Source of the DNA: Achatina immaculata | Taxonomy: Eukaryota; Mollusca; Gastropoda; Stylommatophora; Achatinidae | Direction: 5' to 3' | NCBI GenBank assembly: GCA_009760885.1 | Contig: CM019718.1 | Span: forward strand, 32,434,030-32,498,029 | DNA length: 64,000 bases | Shown here: positions 32,746 to 44,970 of the stretch, piece after piece | Numbering within the stretch: the first letter of the stretch is position 1 | How the letters are laid out: every line of letters begins with the position of its first letter | Notes under the pieces: generated by a model | What the model saw: only the letters and a program-made list of their open reading frames with translations | What the model was told of the DNA's origin: nothing | Database searches by the model: none | Program-made: the position numbers and the translations under genes

Positions 32746-33292
32746 TGGTGAGGCCCTTATCTATGTAAAACTCGGAGCCCCCTTGGTGGAAAGTTACGCC
32801 AGAAAGTGAGGGAGGCCCCAACATGTAACTTGCTCAGCTTATAATTATATCCAGCAGCAATTGACTATTTCTCCGGGGCTAATCATGCTCCTCTCTAATG
32901 GCATACAACTGTCAGGAAATGCGCTAAACTTGATAATGGCGCTTAAGTTTTACCATCTTAGCTCCTCCCTGCTTCCCTGGCCACCTTCTCATGTGGTCAG
33001 TCTCATTGATTTCAAAAGTCAAGCAGCAGTGTTGTCATGGTTACATGATTGACGGATCAAATATAGGCCGCGTAAGGGCGTCAACCAGCTGCAAAGCCAC
33101 GAGGATTTTAATTCAATAAATTTATTTAGGTCGACCTGGGCAAACAGCCTGAAACATGGCTGGGGTTTAAGGTTCGGAGCTTTGGTCTTCTCGTGTTCTG
33201 ACAAGTTGTTCTCACGATCTAGGAAGCAGAAGCCATGGCCAGAACATTCAGAATGGTGGATTCCTTGGGCTCACCAATCTTTCCTCTACAGA
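32746..33292. other. Unassigned DNA
   Basis: Single-copy in this window. Open frames at 32861-33052 (plus) and 33204 down to 33019 (minus) match nothing I know. Confidence 0.35.
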
Positions 33293-34000
33293 CTAGTTGA
33301 GATAGTTCATGAGGATGGTGGGTGTGTTCATGAGGATGGTGGGTAAGTTTATGAGGATGGTGGGTAAGTTAATGAGGATGGTGGGTGTGTTCATGAGGAT
33401 GGTGGGTAAGTTAATGAGGATGGCGGGTAAGTTAATGAGGATGGTGGGTAAGTGAATGAGGATGGTGGGTAAGTTAATGAGGATGGTGGATAGGTTCATG
33501 AGGATGGCGGGTAAGTTAATGAGGATGGTGGGTAAGTTAATGAGGATGGTGGGTAAGTTAATGAGGATGGTGGGTAAGTTCATGAGGATGGTGGGTAAGT
33601 TAATGAGGTTGGTGGGTAAGTTCATGAGGATGGTGGGTAAGTTAATGAGGATGGTGAGTAAGTTAATGAGGATGGTGGGTAAGTTAATGAGGATGGTGGG
33701 TAAGTTAATGAGGATGGTGAGTAAGTTAATGAGGATGGTGGGTAAGTTAATGAGGATGGTGAGTAAGTTAATGAGGATGGTGGGTAAGTTAATGAGGACG
33801 GTGAGTAAGTTCATGAGGATGGTGAGTAAGTTAATGAGGATGGTGGGTAAGTTCATGAGGTTGGTGGATAAGTTCATGAGGATGGTGGGTAAGTTAATGA
33901 GGATGGTGGGTAAGTTCATGAGGTTGGTGGATAAGTTAATGAGGATGGTGGGTAAGTTAATGAGGATGGTGGGTAAGTTAATGAGGATGGCGGGTATGGA
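33293..34000. repeat. 21-bp minisatellite, about 33 units
   Basis: Units of GATGGTGGGTAAGTTAATGAG with point variants (GGTGAGT, TTCATG, GGTTGG). Period 21 keeps a 195-codon Met/Arg/Val/Gly/Lys frame on plus and a 245-codon Ile/Leu/Asn/Pro/Thr frame on minus. Neither has a known domain, and both should be ignored as genes. Confidence 0.95.
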
Positions 34001-34419
34001 TAAAAACGGAGCGGATATATATTCATCCAAGGCAAAGGCGTGAGCTGCGAGCCTGCGTCACTGCACACGGTCTGTAGGCTCTGCTGCCTAATCAACATTT
34101 GACCAAAAACTGCCCGATAGTATCGCCATCAGCACTAACTCCGTAGCTGGCGGCGTCGTTCCTCTGTTAGCCGGGAGCGAACCCTGAGAGTCTTCTTGCG
34201 AGCCACGGTCTGATCCCCTCTGTGTTGAGTGGAAATCGAAACTGGGTGGCTTGGCCGGCGAGCGAGTGACTAATCCACAGCGCTAAATCGCTGCCATCAG
34301 TTGTTTGACATCACAAATAGGAAAGAGAAAAGCAAGAAGAGGACATTCCTAAAAGCGAGGACACGAGTATGGCAGTGCTATATAGAGTCAGTATTCCTGT
34401 GTCCTTGGAAAATTGGACA
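34001..34419. other. Unassigned DNA
   Basis: 34230-34300 has a tRNA-like look (GGTGGCTTGGCCGGCGAGCG), but no B box was found. Confidence 0.3.
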
Positions 34420-34735
34420 TTTTTTTTTTTAATGACAGAAACAACAGATATCCTGAATAGACAGAAAAACAAAAGAGCAAGTCCTCAGAGTTTCAGAACA
34501 ATGAAAACTAATTAAAATGATAAGAAAAAGACAATTTCTTGGACATGCCATGAGAGGACAGAAGTTGGTGAACCTTGTAAAGACTGGAAAATTCAAGGGA
34601 AAAAAGAAGAGAGAAAACCCAAGAGACAAAAGTATCTCACTGGACTTGACCAAGTGGGACAAAGAAAAGCATCAGAATTAATCAGAAGCACCAAGGATAT
34701 CACAAGATGTAGAAGCATGACCCTCAACGCTGACC
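34420..34735 (+). mobile_element. LINE-D-type fragment (C-terminal end)
   Basis: In one plus frame: LKMIRKRQFLGHAMRGQKLV, NLVKTGKFKGKKKRENPRD, then SISLDLTKWDKE. This aligns with IRERQCTFIGHAMRRGGIEN, IITTGKIEGRRSRGRPRE of LINE-D. It has several stops and no tail. Confidence 0.7.
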
Positions 34736-34777
34736 TGTCCTGCACATAACGTATAGATTTAAACAATGAGGTTTATA

Positions 34778-34779
<2 letters not shown>

Positions 34780-34827
<48 letters not shown>

Positions 34828-34956
34828 CCTTAAGTGCCCAGGGCACATGGGGCTTCCGCAAGAGTTTTCCACAAATGCCTGTCCTTCGCCTTTTTTTCTG
34901 CTCTTGCCCAGGTGAGCCCTCTGTTGCTCAACATCCTTTCTGTTGTTCTTCTCCAT
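34780..34956 (-). mobile_element. LINE-A, very short 5'-truncated copy with 11-bp TSD
   Basis: AGGTTTATACA flanks it at 34769-34779 and 34957-34967. On minus it reads from a GAGAAGAACAACAGAAAGGA start through GGGGCTTCCGCAAGGGTTTTCC-like sequence in complement to AAGGTTCAGAGAGAG and a (GA)n tail (CT run 34780-34823 on plus). The same end is found at 14370-14501 in LINE-A. It fixes the 3' end of the family. Confidence 0.9.
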
Positions 34957-34967
34957 AGGTTTATACA

Positions 34968-35324
34968 CTTTTTCTATGACGATTTTGTGAGTTTTCATGA
35001 AAGTGGAAATGTGGAATTATTATGTATATGTGTATGTGGTTGCCAAGACGACAGGCACTGGGTTCTGACCCCCTAACTGGCTCTAGATATAAAAATTGGG
35101 AACTCGACATTCTGAATGTTGAAGTAAATTGCCTCCATAAATGAAGAACAAACGCATGCACGGCGAGGAATACTAGATTATACTGCACATAGAAGTGTCA
35201 GTCAGTAATGGGAAAATAGGACCTCTTGTGCAAATCAGTTCGTAAGTTAGGGGTTCTCAGCTTATTTCAGGGTGGGGGCGAGATAAGGGGAGGAGTTTGT
35301 TTTTTGTGTGTGTGTATAAATCAG
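34968..35324. other. Unassigned DNA
   Basis: AGGGGTTCTCAGC near 35250 resembles a hAT-type end, but no partner end is seen. Confidence 0.3.
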
Positions 35325-35810
35325 TGTATTTACCTACCTTCCTACCTACTTACCTACCTACCTACCTGCCTACCTACCTAATTACCTACCTACTTACCTA
35401 CCTACCTACTTACCTACCTACTTATCTACCTACTGTCTACCGACCTAATTACCTACCTACCTACCTACCTAATTACCTACCTACCTAATTACATACCTAC
35501 CTACCTACCTACCTACTTATCTACCTACCGTCTACCTACCTACTTATCTACCTACCTACCTACTTATCTACCTACCAACCTACCTATCTACCTAATTACC
35601 TACCTACCTACCTACTTACCTACCTATCTACCTACTTACCTACCTAATTACCTACCTACCTACTTATCTACCTACCTACCTAATTACCTACCTATTTACC
35701 CACCTACCTACCTACTTACCTACCTACCTACCTTCTTACCTACCTACCTGCCTTCCTTCCTTTCCTTTCCTTTCCTTTATTTCCCTCCCTTCCCTTCCTT
35801 TCCTCCTTGT
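35325..35810. repeat. (ACCT)n and (CCTT)n compound microsatellite
   Basis: About 420 bp of CTAC/CTAA/CTTA tetranucleotides with a slow drift in sequence, followed by CCTT/CTTTC repeats. Confidence 0.95.
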
Positions 35811-36129
35811 TTTATTTATATTGCAAAGTAAAGTTAGGCTTCTAGGATCACTTCCCGTGGCCTGTAGGTTCACATCTGTGTCAGTGTCATTCTGGATGAT
35901 CTGCTTCGTAGTTTGATGTCCCTAGATGTATGTACATACGTATATATGTCAAGTTTAAACTTCATATGTCTGTGGCTTTGGTGAAGCAAGGCAGAAGATC
36001 AGGTCCCGTTGAAGAGCGCTCGTGTCCATCTACAGCCATCGAGCGCTGGGTCAGGCTGTTTGGCCTAGATAAAGCCATGAAGGTTGCCCCCCGCCCCCCT
36101 CCCGGTACCAAGGTTTGGGTGATCAGGTC
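35811..36129. other. Unassigned DNA
   Basis: No feature recognised. Confidence 0.35.
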
Positions 36130-36720
36130 AACAAACATCTGACACCGCTGGACAGCAAGGAGACAAATGTCACGCTAATCAGCGGAGAAGAAATAAAGCC
36201 AGTAGGAAATATAAAAATAAATGGAGACTTACTGGAACAGGTGAAAAGCTTCAGGTATTTGGGGCACGTGATAACAGAGGATGGAAAATGTGAAAGAGAA
36301 ATTAACAAAAGAAAAGGTTTAGCAGTTTGTGTTAAAGAGTGTTCTTGTTTGACGAACGTTCTCAAGCCATGGTCCAAAATGGTTACAAAAACAAAAACAA
36401 AAAAGGTAATCCTGTCATGCCTTAGAGGCACATAGGGATATGGTGGTAGTGCCCATATTTTCCTTGACCTGTCAGCACACTAGAGGGTGATATGGTCAGT
36501 ATCACGCCTGACTGCCTTTCCTTCGCCAACCCCAGAAGAAGTCGGGTACCCATTTTTACATCTGGGTGACTGGGACGCCTCCGGCCGGATTCGAACACCC
36601 GACCTTAGCCATGAGAGACCGGTGCACTAACCACTTCGTCACTCAGACACCCTGTTACAAAAAAGCCAACACTAAATTGTTATAATGAAGCAGAGGAGAT
36701 GTGGATCTCCGTAAAATCTC
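36130..36720 (+). mobile_element. LINE-D-type fragment, split by a SINE
   Basis: Plus-strand frame: NIKINGDLLEQVKSFRYLGH, VITEDGKCEREINKRKG, aligning with FKYLGAVITSDGKCKTEI of LINE-D. It resumes after the SINE at 36664 with NEAEEMWIS, matching LEAAEMWFI. The SINE occupies 36392-36653. Confidence 0.72.
36392..36653 (-). mobile_element. tRNA-derived SINE, S2 family, with 10-bp TSD
   Basis: GTTACAAAAA flanks it at 36382-36391 and 36654-36663. On the minus strand it starts GGGTGTCTGAGTGACGAAGT, has the A box and GGTCGGGTGTTCGAATCCGG as B box, and ends GGCATGACAGGATTACC with a T-rich tail. Length 262 bp. Confidence 0.92.
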
Positions 36721-37595
36721 CGCAAAGTAAAATGTGTCATAAATTCGTTTTCTGGACGTTGTGGTCCGGAAGTAGTGCTGGTTCACTGGACCGAGTCAGA
36801 TTACTTCAAGCAGAAACTTTTGTTGCCGCGTAACCTGGAAAAAGAAGATGGTAATCACGTGACCGGTCTTGGGTTGAGTGGTCTGTTCTTGTCATATTTT
36901 CTTGTGGCCGTTTTCCTTTCAATGTTTTCTTTGTCCTTTTCTCCAAACAAGTGGGATAACTTTTTGACTTAAATCATGTTTCACAGAAGGCGCCTGAGCA
37001 GGGCAGCAACGACCCGGTACTCGTGTGTCGTGACGAATGTCTGTGGTTCGAAACCGGCATTTTTTTTTTTTTTTGAGGGAAAAAAAAAGAACTTTACTGT
37101 GGCGAAATAAAAGCAGTCATGCATGACAATTGACTACAGTACTTTTCTAGTCCAGACTAATTTGTCATGTACAAACAAGAAGATACGTAACTAGCCTTGT
37201 TTTGGACGTGCCACAAATCAACGCTTCCAAAATTTTGATGCCCCCCCCCACCCGAAAACACCTTTCCCCCCCCCCCCCCCCCGCAGTATAAAGTCAAGCA
37301 AGTTCTGAAAAAGTATAATATAAATATATTCTAATTTCCCCCCCCCCCCCCCAAAACCTAAATATTCAAATTGCCCCTTTACTTGTCCGTGGGGCCATAT
37401 GGTCTACTTTCGGCAACACTGAGCTATAGCAGAAAAAAAAGCGCTAGAAATGGATTGTGCTTTGGAAGGGGCCCCGACAACATCGCGAAAGCAGCGTTAC
37501 AATGGACGCCTGAGAGGAAGAAGAAATGAATAACCTGTACGTCTAGTGTGCCTTGCCTTACAGGATCACATCTGAGTTTCCCTGCAACACCTGTT
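36721..37595. other. Unassigned DNA with long C runs
   Basis: Runs of C of about 10-16 at 37240-37250, 37266-37282 and 37339-37352. A B-box-like GGTTCGAAACC at 37050-37060, followed by a T run, suggests a SINE relic at about 36990-37075. An A-run of about 9 lies at 37080. No gene recognised. Confidence 0.4.
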
Positions 37596-37601
37596 TCATA
37601 T

Positions 37602-37659
37602 ATCTTCTTCTTCTTCTTCTTCTTCCTCTTCGTTGGCTTCTACCACCAAGATCGCAGTG
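37602..37659 (-). mobile_element. R1 retroposon, tiny 3'-end copy
   Basis: A CTT run is followed by CGTTGGCTTCTACCACCAAG, the reverse complement of the R1 3' end. TCATAT occurs at 37596-37601 and 37660-37665 as a possible 6-bp TSD. Confidence 0.6.
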
Positions 37660-37665
37660 TCATAT

Positions 37666-38061
37666 GAACTGTAGTGCGTTCATAAATTATCGAGTGTGGC
37701 TACCAGGCCAGTCAAAAGTGACCTATATTCCTTGACTTAAGGGAAAAAAATGGCTCACGCTGTCGACATCTTCCAGTCTTCCTCACGCTATAAACATGGA
37801 TACCTGACACGTTGCTAGTAGGAAATATGCAAGTTATTGGTATTTTCATTTTAGAACAGGCTTTCAGGCATATTGCCGTTGGTTATTTGTGGATGTTCGC
37901 AAATATCAGGACCTTGATCAGCTTCTTCCAATATCTGATTGTTGACTACGATCACAAGATCACGAACCAGTAACTTTGACACGTGATTGTCAGTGAGGAT
38001 GGTCACACATCTAATATAATAACACTTTGGTGTTAGTGACTGAAATGTAGCCTCGTTATGA
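37666..38061. other. Unassigned DNA
   Basis: No feature recognised. Confidence 0.35.
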
Positions 38062-38640
38062 ATTGCAGGCAGTGACAGTAGCAAGCAGTGACAGAAGCAA
38101 ACAGTGACAATCACAAGCAGTGACAGAAGCAAACAGTGACAGTCACAAGCAGTGACTTTCACAAGCAGTGACAGTCACAAGCAGTGATAGAAGCAAACAG
38201 TTACAGAAGCAAACAGTGACAGAAGCAAACAACGACAGAAGAAAACAGTGACTGTTGCAAACAATGACAGAAGCAAACAGTGACAGAAGCAAACAGTGAC
38301 AGAAGCAAACAGTGACAGAAGCAAACAGTGACAGAAGCAAACAGTGACAGTAGAAAGCAGTGACAAAAGCACACAATGACAAAAGCAAACAGTGACAGAA
38401 GCAAACAGTGGCTTAAGTAAACAGTAGCAGAAGCAAACAGTGACAGAAGCAAACAATGGCTGAAGCAAACAGTGACAGAAAAAAACAGTGAATGTCGCAA
38501 ACAGTGACAGAAGTAACAGTGACAGATGCAAACAGTGACAGAAGCCAACAGTGACAGAAGTAACAGTGATAGAAGCAAACAGTGACAGAAGCAACAGTGA
38601 CAGTCGCAAACAGTGACAGCTGCAATCAGCGACGGTTTCA
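38062..38640. repeat. 18-bp minisatellite, about 32 units
   Basis: Units of AAACAGTGACAGAAGCAA (rotations of one another), some with CACAAG or TCGCAA. Cys/Leu/Val-rich minus-strand frames are artefacts. Confidence 0.93.
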
Positions 38641-38737
38641 TCATCATGGAGGGCCCCTAGATTACATTCACTGCTATCTTGCATTTACTTAGACCGTATA
38701 TTGTTAATCCTCTAATACATAGCGTCATTTCCCTCTA

Positions 38738-39172
38738 GTAATCTTCTCTACTATCAATGAATGACTTTGTATTATAGATCAAACCCTCTAGCAGTCTTCT
38801 CTACTATCAATGAATGACTTTGTATTATAGATCAAACCCTCTAGCAGTCTTCTCTACTATCAATGAATGACTTTGTATTATAGATCAAACCCTCTAGCAG
38901 TCTTCTCTACTATCAATGAATGACTTTGTATTATAGATCAAACCCTCTAGCAGTCTTCTCTACTATCACTAAATGTATTACAGATCAAACCCTCTAGCAG
39001 TCTTCTCTACTATCACTAAATGTATTACAGATCAAACCCTCTAGCAGTCTTCTCTACTATCACTAAATGTATTACAGATCAAACCCTCTAGCAGTCTTCT
39101 CTACTATCACTAAATGTATTACAGATCAAACCCTCTAGCAGTTTTCTCTACTATCACTAAATGTATTACAGA
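38738..39172. repeat. 57-bp and 49-bp minisatellite, about 8 units
   Basis: Units with GTCTTCTCTACTATCAATGA and ATCAAACCCTCTAGCA. The first four have ATGACTTTGTATTATAG; later ones have the shorter AAATGTATTACAG. A block switch occurs near 38960. Confidence 0.93.
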
Positions 39173-39179
39173 CCGATCA

Positions 39180-39350
39180 CAGCTGACACGTTAATGTCGC
39201 CTTGTTCCGTACCTTCCAGCAAACTTGACCACAGCTGACACGTTATTGTCGTACCTTCCAGCAAACTTGACCACAGCTGACACGTTATTGTCGTACCTTC
39301 CAGCAAACTTGACCACAGCTGACACGTTATTGTCGTACCTTCCAGCAAAC
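39180..39350. repeat. 42-bp minisatellite, about 4 units
   Basis: Units of CACAGCTGACACGTTATTGT followed by CGTACCTTCCAGCAAACTTGAC in two parts. It follows directly on the preceding array. Confidence 0.92.
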
Positions 39351-39559
39351 GTATTACTTACTTCTTCAAACATTTTCGCGTAAAAAAAAGTTTACTGTGT
39401 ATTTACAGAGTTTTCTTTTTTCTTTTCCCTTGATGCCCGGCCGACTTCCCGTCCAGGCTCCTAGTCTTAGGCCATCTCAGCCTAGCAGGTGACCCGCCAC
39501 TTACCACAAGAGCGGCATCATCAGCTAACAACAACTACCTTATCAGAAATGTGTCTTCT
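39351..39559. other. Unassigned DNA
   Basis: No feature recognised. Confidence 0.35.
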
Positions 39560-39855
39560 AAAGCCTTGCGGTTCGTGCGCACAATTTTCAAACTAAATAT
39601 TCTCCAAAAATTTTTCGCATCTAAATACGCAAGGAAACTCTACTGTAGAGAGCGGAACAACAACACAACTCCTCCAGATCATCAGAGGAAGTACCCCCCC
39701 CCCCCCCAACCACTCAGACAAGTGTTTCGGCCCTACTGAACTCCCGAGTTAAAGTATTTTTTAAAAAAATGTTTTATAGTTCTCATAGAAGAAAGCATTA
39801 AAATCCAACGAAATCGGGAAACAAACTCATGTTGCGCTATCATATATTAGTTCAG
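39560..39855 (+). repeat. Dispersed repeat G, copy 2
   Basis: Contains CGGTTCGTGCGCACA and AACTCATGTTGCGCTATCAT, matching 7781-7940. A C run (39691-39707) and extra DNA lie in the middle. Confidence 0.5.
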
Positions 39856-40106
39856 CGCTGCTTAAAACAAAGAGTAACACCGGGAAGTTCAAAACATAAA
39901 ATTGCGTTTATTTCTTTTTTTTTTTTTGAGAGGCATGCAGAATATCATGCTCGGCCGTGCTGCCGCACAGCTTACAGTGAACATCGCTTATCAAGGCGTT
40001 AATTAATTTTGTCTTAGTTCGTACCGTCAAAAAGGAAGAAAAAACCCCATTAACTTATATTTACAACGTGCGGTTTCAAAAATCTGTGTTCCTCCTGGTG
40101 TTTTGC

Positions 40107-40107
<1 letters not shown>
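39856..40107. other. Unassigned DNA
   Basis: A T run near 39918; nothing else. Confidence 0.35.

Positions 40108-40150
<43 letters not shown>
40108..40150. repeat. (ATT)n microsatellite
   Basis: Fourteen ATT units. Confidence 0.95.
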
Positions 40151-40151
<1 letters not shown>

Positions 40152-40794
40152 GAAGCCCGTGATACTGCACAAATTCAGCTAATGATAACAATCATCACCA
40201 CGCATCAAGAAGAACAAAAAAAGAAGGGCCTAGGGTGTCTTCAAATCTGTGACACTCTTCTACGTCGTGAGATTTTTAAAAAGTCACGTAAACCGGAAGC
40301 GAAAAAATCCTACTTCCGGTAAACTCGGTCTAGCAAAAAACACGAAATCATTAACGACGCTTGGCTGCGTCCCGCGCTAATAACACCTTTGTTGCGTCGC
40401 TCTAGGCTGGCCGCAGTTAATGTGGCCGGTGGTTGTAAATAAATTCTAGGATCTGTCAGTTTGGACTCGAAGACAAATGCCTTTAACGGGTTGAGCTCGA
40501 GGGAGTTTACAAAACACTGGATGCATTTGGCGCGCTGGAAGTTGGTCTGTAAGCGGCTTAAGGGGAACTGGATAACTTCAGAGATTGGATTCAAATATTT
40601 GCTCTTGATAAGATTTATACCAGGAATTATATGTTGGAGACAGAAAATCTTTGTCAAGCTTAGCAGAAAGAGTAGCCAAATCTTCGTGCAGGACGTGAGA
40701 CACTTGGAGAGAGTTACTGGGAGAATATGATTTTATTGCGTTCAAAGCTAAACAAGTTCACATAAACCTAAGGAGACTGCGCACTAAGACATAG
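40151..40794. other. Unassigned DNA with open frames on both strands
   Basis: Two overlapping open frames (40461-40730 plus; 40657 down to 40310 minus) show no domain I recognise. An inverted pair ACCGGAAGC/TACTTCCGGT at 40290-40321 contains two facing GGAA cores. Confidence 0.35.
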
Positions 40795-42020
40795 TCACAC
40801 CAGCAACCTCACTAACATATAACTATTGTCCTACCTGCAACTAACTGCACTAACATATAACTATTGTCCTACCTGCAACTAACTGCACTAACATATAACT
40901 ATTGTTCTACCTGCAACTAACTGCACTAACATATAACTATTGTCCTACCTGCAACTAACTGCACTAACATATAACTATTGTTCTAACTGCACTAACATAT
41001 AACTATTGTCCTACCTGCAACTAACTGCACTAACATATAACTATTGTTCTACCTGCAACTAACTGCACTAACATATAACTATTGTCCTACCTGCAACTAA
41101 CTGCACCAACATATAATTATTGTCATACCAGCAACTAACTGCACTAACATATAATTATTGTCATACCAGCAACTAACTGCACTAACATATAATTATTACC
41201 ATACCAGCAACTAACTGCACTAACATATAATTATTGTCATACCAGCAACTAACTGCACTAACATATAATTATTGTCATACCAGGAACTAACTGCACTAAC
41301 ATATAATTATTACCATACCAGCAACTAACTGCACTAACATATAATTATTACCATACCAGCAACTAACTGCACTAACATATAATTATTACCATACCAGCAA
41401 CTAACTGCACTAACATATAATTATTACCATACCAGCAACTAACTGCACCAACATAAAATTATTCCCATACCCGCATCCAACTGCACTAACATATAATTAT
41501 TGTCATACCTGCAACTAACTGCACTAACATATAATTATTGTCATACCGGCAACTAACTGCACTAACATATAATTATTGTCATACAGGCAACTAACTGAAC
41601 TAACATATAATTATTGTCATACCGGCAACTAACTGCACCAACATATAATTATTGTCATACCGGCAACTAACTGCACCAACATATAATTATTGTCATACCA
41701 GCAACTAACTGAACTAACATATAATTATTGTCATACCGGCAACTAACTGCACCAACATATAATTATTGTCATACCCGCAACTAACTGCACTAACATATAA
41801 TTATTGTCATGCCGGCAACTAACTGCACTAACATATAATTATTGCCATACCTGCAACTACTAGCAGTAACATATAACCACATTCATATCTGCTGCTGGTT
41901 ACGTATACATATAAATACAACCACAACCATAGCTGCCACTGTTTACATATACATATAACCACAATCATAGCTGTCACTGTCTACATATACATATAACCAC
42001 AACCATAGCTGCTACCGGAC
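40795..42020. repeat. 38-bp minisatellite, about 28 units, plus diverged tail
   Basis: Units of CAACTAACTGCACTAACATA followed by TAACTATTGTCCTACCTG. Units up to about 41100 have AACTATTGTCCTACCTG, later ones AATTATTGTCATACCRG or TTACCATACCAG. From 41870 three older, longer units (ACATATAACCACAACCATAG) continue. Confidence 0.94.
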
Positions 42021-43264
42021 TATATACACATACAATCAAACAGTCGCACCTGCTACTGGTTGCACGTAGAACAAATCTCTCCCGGTACTAGCCACTCGCA
42101 TAACCTGAAGCCATACGCGCCAGCCTGGACACAAACTTACAACCACTCACAACAATCATTCGACCAGACAAAGAGACCATGAGATAACGAGGCTGTCATG
42201 TGTCCGTGATTGCCCGGCGAGTTATAAAACCCTTTCCCAGCTTTCTGTCTGGCCTGTATCTGCGCGAAGGCTCTCCACAATCATCGGGAAATGGCCAATT
42301 AAAGCGCATTGCCAGCGCTAGTAGAAGAGGGACATTACGTTCTGTCCCCGGGGACTCTATAAACTGGGGACAGTTGGCGCGGAAGATGGTGGTTGGAATA
42401 GTGCAGTAATGATCTAAGTACTTTTCCTTGTCGTTGAAAAAAAAAAAACCTAAAAAGCAAACGAAGGGTTTGGTAGAAGTTCAAATGGATGAGATCAGAA
42501 CTAATAAATAGAACAAATGTTCTGTTCTAATGGATTCAGATGAAGGTTAGATGAGAAGGTTTGAAGAGAATGAAAAGAGACAGGAAAAGGATGAAAAAAA
42601 GGGATAACAGTGAAAAGCCATGAGAAAACAACGTAATATTTCGGCAAAATGCCTTCAGCAAGATATCAGAGAAGATAAAACACAGATATCCCAGAGAAGA
42701 TAAATATACCCACAGAAAAATTTATCACATTTCCTCTTTGAATGAAGATCGACTCTTTATTATAACCGCTTCATTATTTTTATCTTCTTCTACACATTTT
42801 TCCCACTCATTTTCCTTTCTTTTCCCGTCTAATATCCGTGTAACTACATCATACTCTTTCGTCCAACCATAACCCACTAGAACATGTGTCACCGCAGCCA
42901 TCTTCACATTTGTTCTGTTCTAGTGGTTGGAAAGATCTTACACAAGGATTCGTGCCCTACTTATCAGAGTCACCTGACCAGGACCAGCGCTGTCTCACAA
43001 GGTCGTCATGGTCTCTGAATCAAGCTGCTGCCTTATTTGGTGATGACTACAGAGGAGCAACTCACCGAGTTTCGAATGGTAGCGGAGCCTGCTAAGAACC
43101 CTACCCTCCTCGAATCCATTTCAGGAATTATAAACACTGGAGCTCACTCCCTATCCAGCACAAGGCTACTGACTGAAAAGATTCACCACGGCGCTGACTG
43201 CATGAAGCTTGTAGCCACAGTGACGGAAGAACCGGCCAGTGTTTGTATATCTATGGCTTCCTGT
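42021..43264. other. About 1.2 kb of unassigned DNA
   Basis: No repeat array. GTTCTGTTCTARTGG occurs at about 42520 and 42913, a direct repeat bounding 400 bp. Open frames at 42907 down to 42725 (minus; KEYDVVTRILDGKRKENEWE and similar) and 43037-43260 (plus) have no family I recognise. If a host exon exists in the window this is one of the better places to look. Confidence 0.35.
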
Positions 43265-43385
43265 GTCTATGACCTTGTGTGTCTATGTCCATTTCTGTCT
43301 ACTGCTTTCTTTGTCTATGCCCATTTGTGTCTACTGCTTTCTCTGTCTATGTCCATTTGTGTCTACTGCTTTCTGCGTCTATGGC
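43265..43385. repeat. 30-bp minisatellite, about 4 units
   Basis: Units of TGTCTATGTCCATTTGTGTC followed by TACTGCTTTC. Confidence 0.88.
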
Positions 43386-43500
43386 AGCCTTTCTCAAATA
43401 TCTAGTCCAAGCGGAATCCTGGACTGTCTTTTACATCCCGTGGAGCCCTTGACTTCAGCTATTTACCGTCGTTCATATGTGGCATATTTGGGTTTCTTGT

Positions 43501-44655
43501 CAACAATCTATCATGCACTATGTAAAAAGATACGGCATTCACGTATTTGGCCAAAAGAATGGAAAAGAACTGTATTCATACCACTGCCAAAAAAAGGGTA
43601 ACCTGAAATTATGCACAAACTACAGAACTGTTGCCCTGATTAGTCATGCCAGTAAAATTCTGTTAAAAACCATAATGGGTAGACTTCGTAAGAAAACAGA
43701 AGAAGAAGTCAATATGGTCCAAGCTGGTTTCAGGCAAGGAAGAGGATCAAGAGATCATATATTCAATATAAGATTAATAATAGAGAAATGCAGAGAGTTT
43801 AATGTGCATCTATATTTATCTTTTATAGATTATTCAAAGGCATTTGATTGTGTACAACACCAGAAACTTTGGGAAATAATGGAAAAAATGGGATTTCCAA
43901 CACATTTGATACAATTAACATCACTGCTGTATCTAAACCAACAAGCAGCAGTAAGAATAAATGGTGAAACAACAACTTGGCTTGACATAAAACAAGGGGT
44001 CCGTCAGGGGTGCATATTGTCGCTTTACTTATTTAACTTGTAAACTAGAAATATAATGAAGAATGTTAGAGAAGATGTAGACAAAGAATATTACGATGCC
44101 ATAAAAATTGGAGGTTATGAAATACCGGAGATTAGATATGCTGATGACACAGTATTACTGTCCACAGCACAAAAAGGAATGGAAAAACTAATTATATCAG
44201 TCCGTAAGAATAGTGAAGAGCAAAACCTCTATCTTAATGCAGAGAAAACTAAATTGATGACAATTGACAAAACAAACAAGGCAGCTGAAATATGTATCAG
44301 TGAGGAAAATTTGGAAGAGGTGATGAGTTTTGAGTATATTGTATCAATACTAACTAATAATGGAGACACAATGAGGGAAATTAAAAGGAGGACATCTATC
44401 ACTCATCAAAAAGTAAAACAACTAAAGAATCTGTGGAGAGGAACGGACAGAGCTACAAAAATAAGATTTTTAAGGGCTTGCATCTTTCCCATTGCAACAT
44501 ATGCCTGTGAGACCTGGACACTTAACAAAACAGCTGAGAAACACATAAATGCCTTTGAATGTAAATGCTACAGAAGAGTTCTCCAAATGTCATGGACACA
44601 AAAAAGAACAAATATATCCATACTACAGGAGCTTAATATTGAAGAAGGCTGACTA
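43501..44655 (+). pseudogene. Reverse transcriptase ORF of LINE-B copy 3 (few breaks)
   Basis: It reads IYHALCKKIRHSRIWPKEWK, then a frame change in the A run near 43591, then LKLCTNYRTVALISHASKIL, NMVQAGFRQGRGSRDHIFNI, LSFIDYSKAFDCVQHQKLWE and IKQGVRQGCILSLYLFNL up to a stop at 44041. After the stop it continues NVREDVDKEYYDAIKIGGYE, IRYADDTVLLSTAQKGMEK, FRACIFPIATYACETWTLNK-like sequence and NIEEG up to a stop at 44650. YADD is intact. This is the best preserved RT of the LINE-B family here. Confidence 0.92.
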
Positions 44656-44905
44656 CTAAAGAGTATTAAACAGAGAAAACTTAAATATTTAGAACACATT
44701 AAACGTCATGATAATCTAGAGAAGACCGTCCTGGAAGGGAATATAATGGGAAAAAGAAAGAGAGGAAGATCAAGAAGAAGATGGCTGCAAGACATCGTTG
44801 ATGATCTGCAAATGGATGCATCAGCAGCAGGCCATCTTGCTCTCAACCGAGAGGCTGTTAGGTAGGCAAAGTTGCAGAAGGGATATGCAAATGACTGACT
44901 GACAT
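43501..44905 (+). mobile_element. LINE-B copy 3, 5'-truncated
   Basis: Starts at AACAATCTATCATGCACTAT inside the RT fingers and ends in a GACTGACTGAC tail. 43386-43500 upstream includes a scrap of a hAT-like end (CAGCCTTTCTCAAATATCTA). No TSD was found. Confidence 0.88.
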
Positions 44906-44970
44906 ATGTTCTACTCCCCCCCCCCTCACCTGGGAATAACTATGTTAAGAACACACTTATCTTAACATAG

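Noticed and set aside
33293..34043. Long open frames (245 codons minus, 195 codons plus) over the 21-bp array
   Set aside because: The unit length is divisible by three, so an open frame is expected; no domain, no signal and no non-repeat extension of note.
34230..34310. tRNA-like segment
   Set aside because: The A-box-like string has no B box at the right distance.
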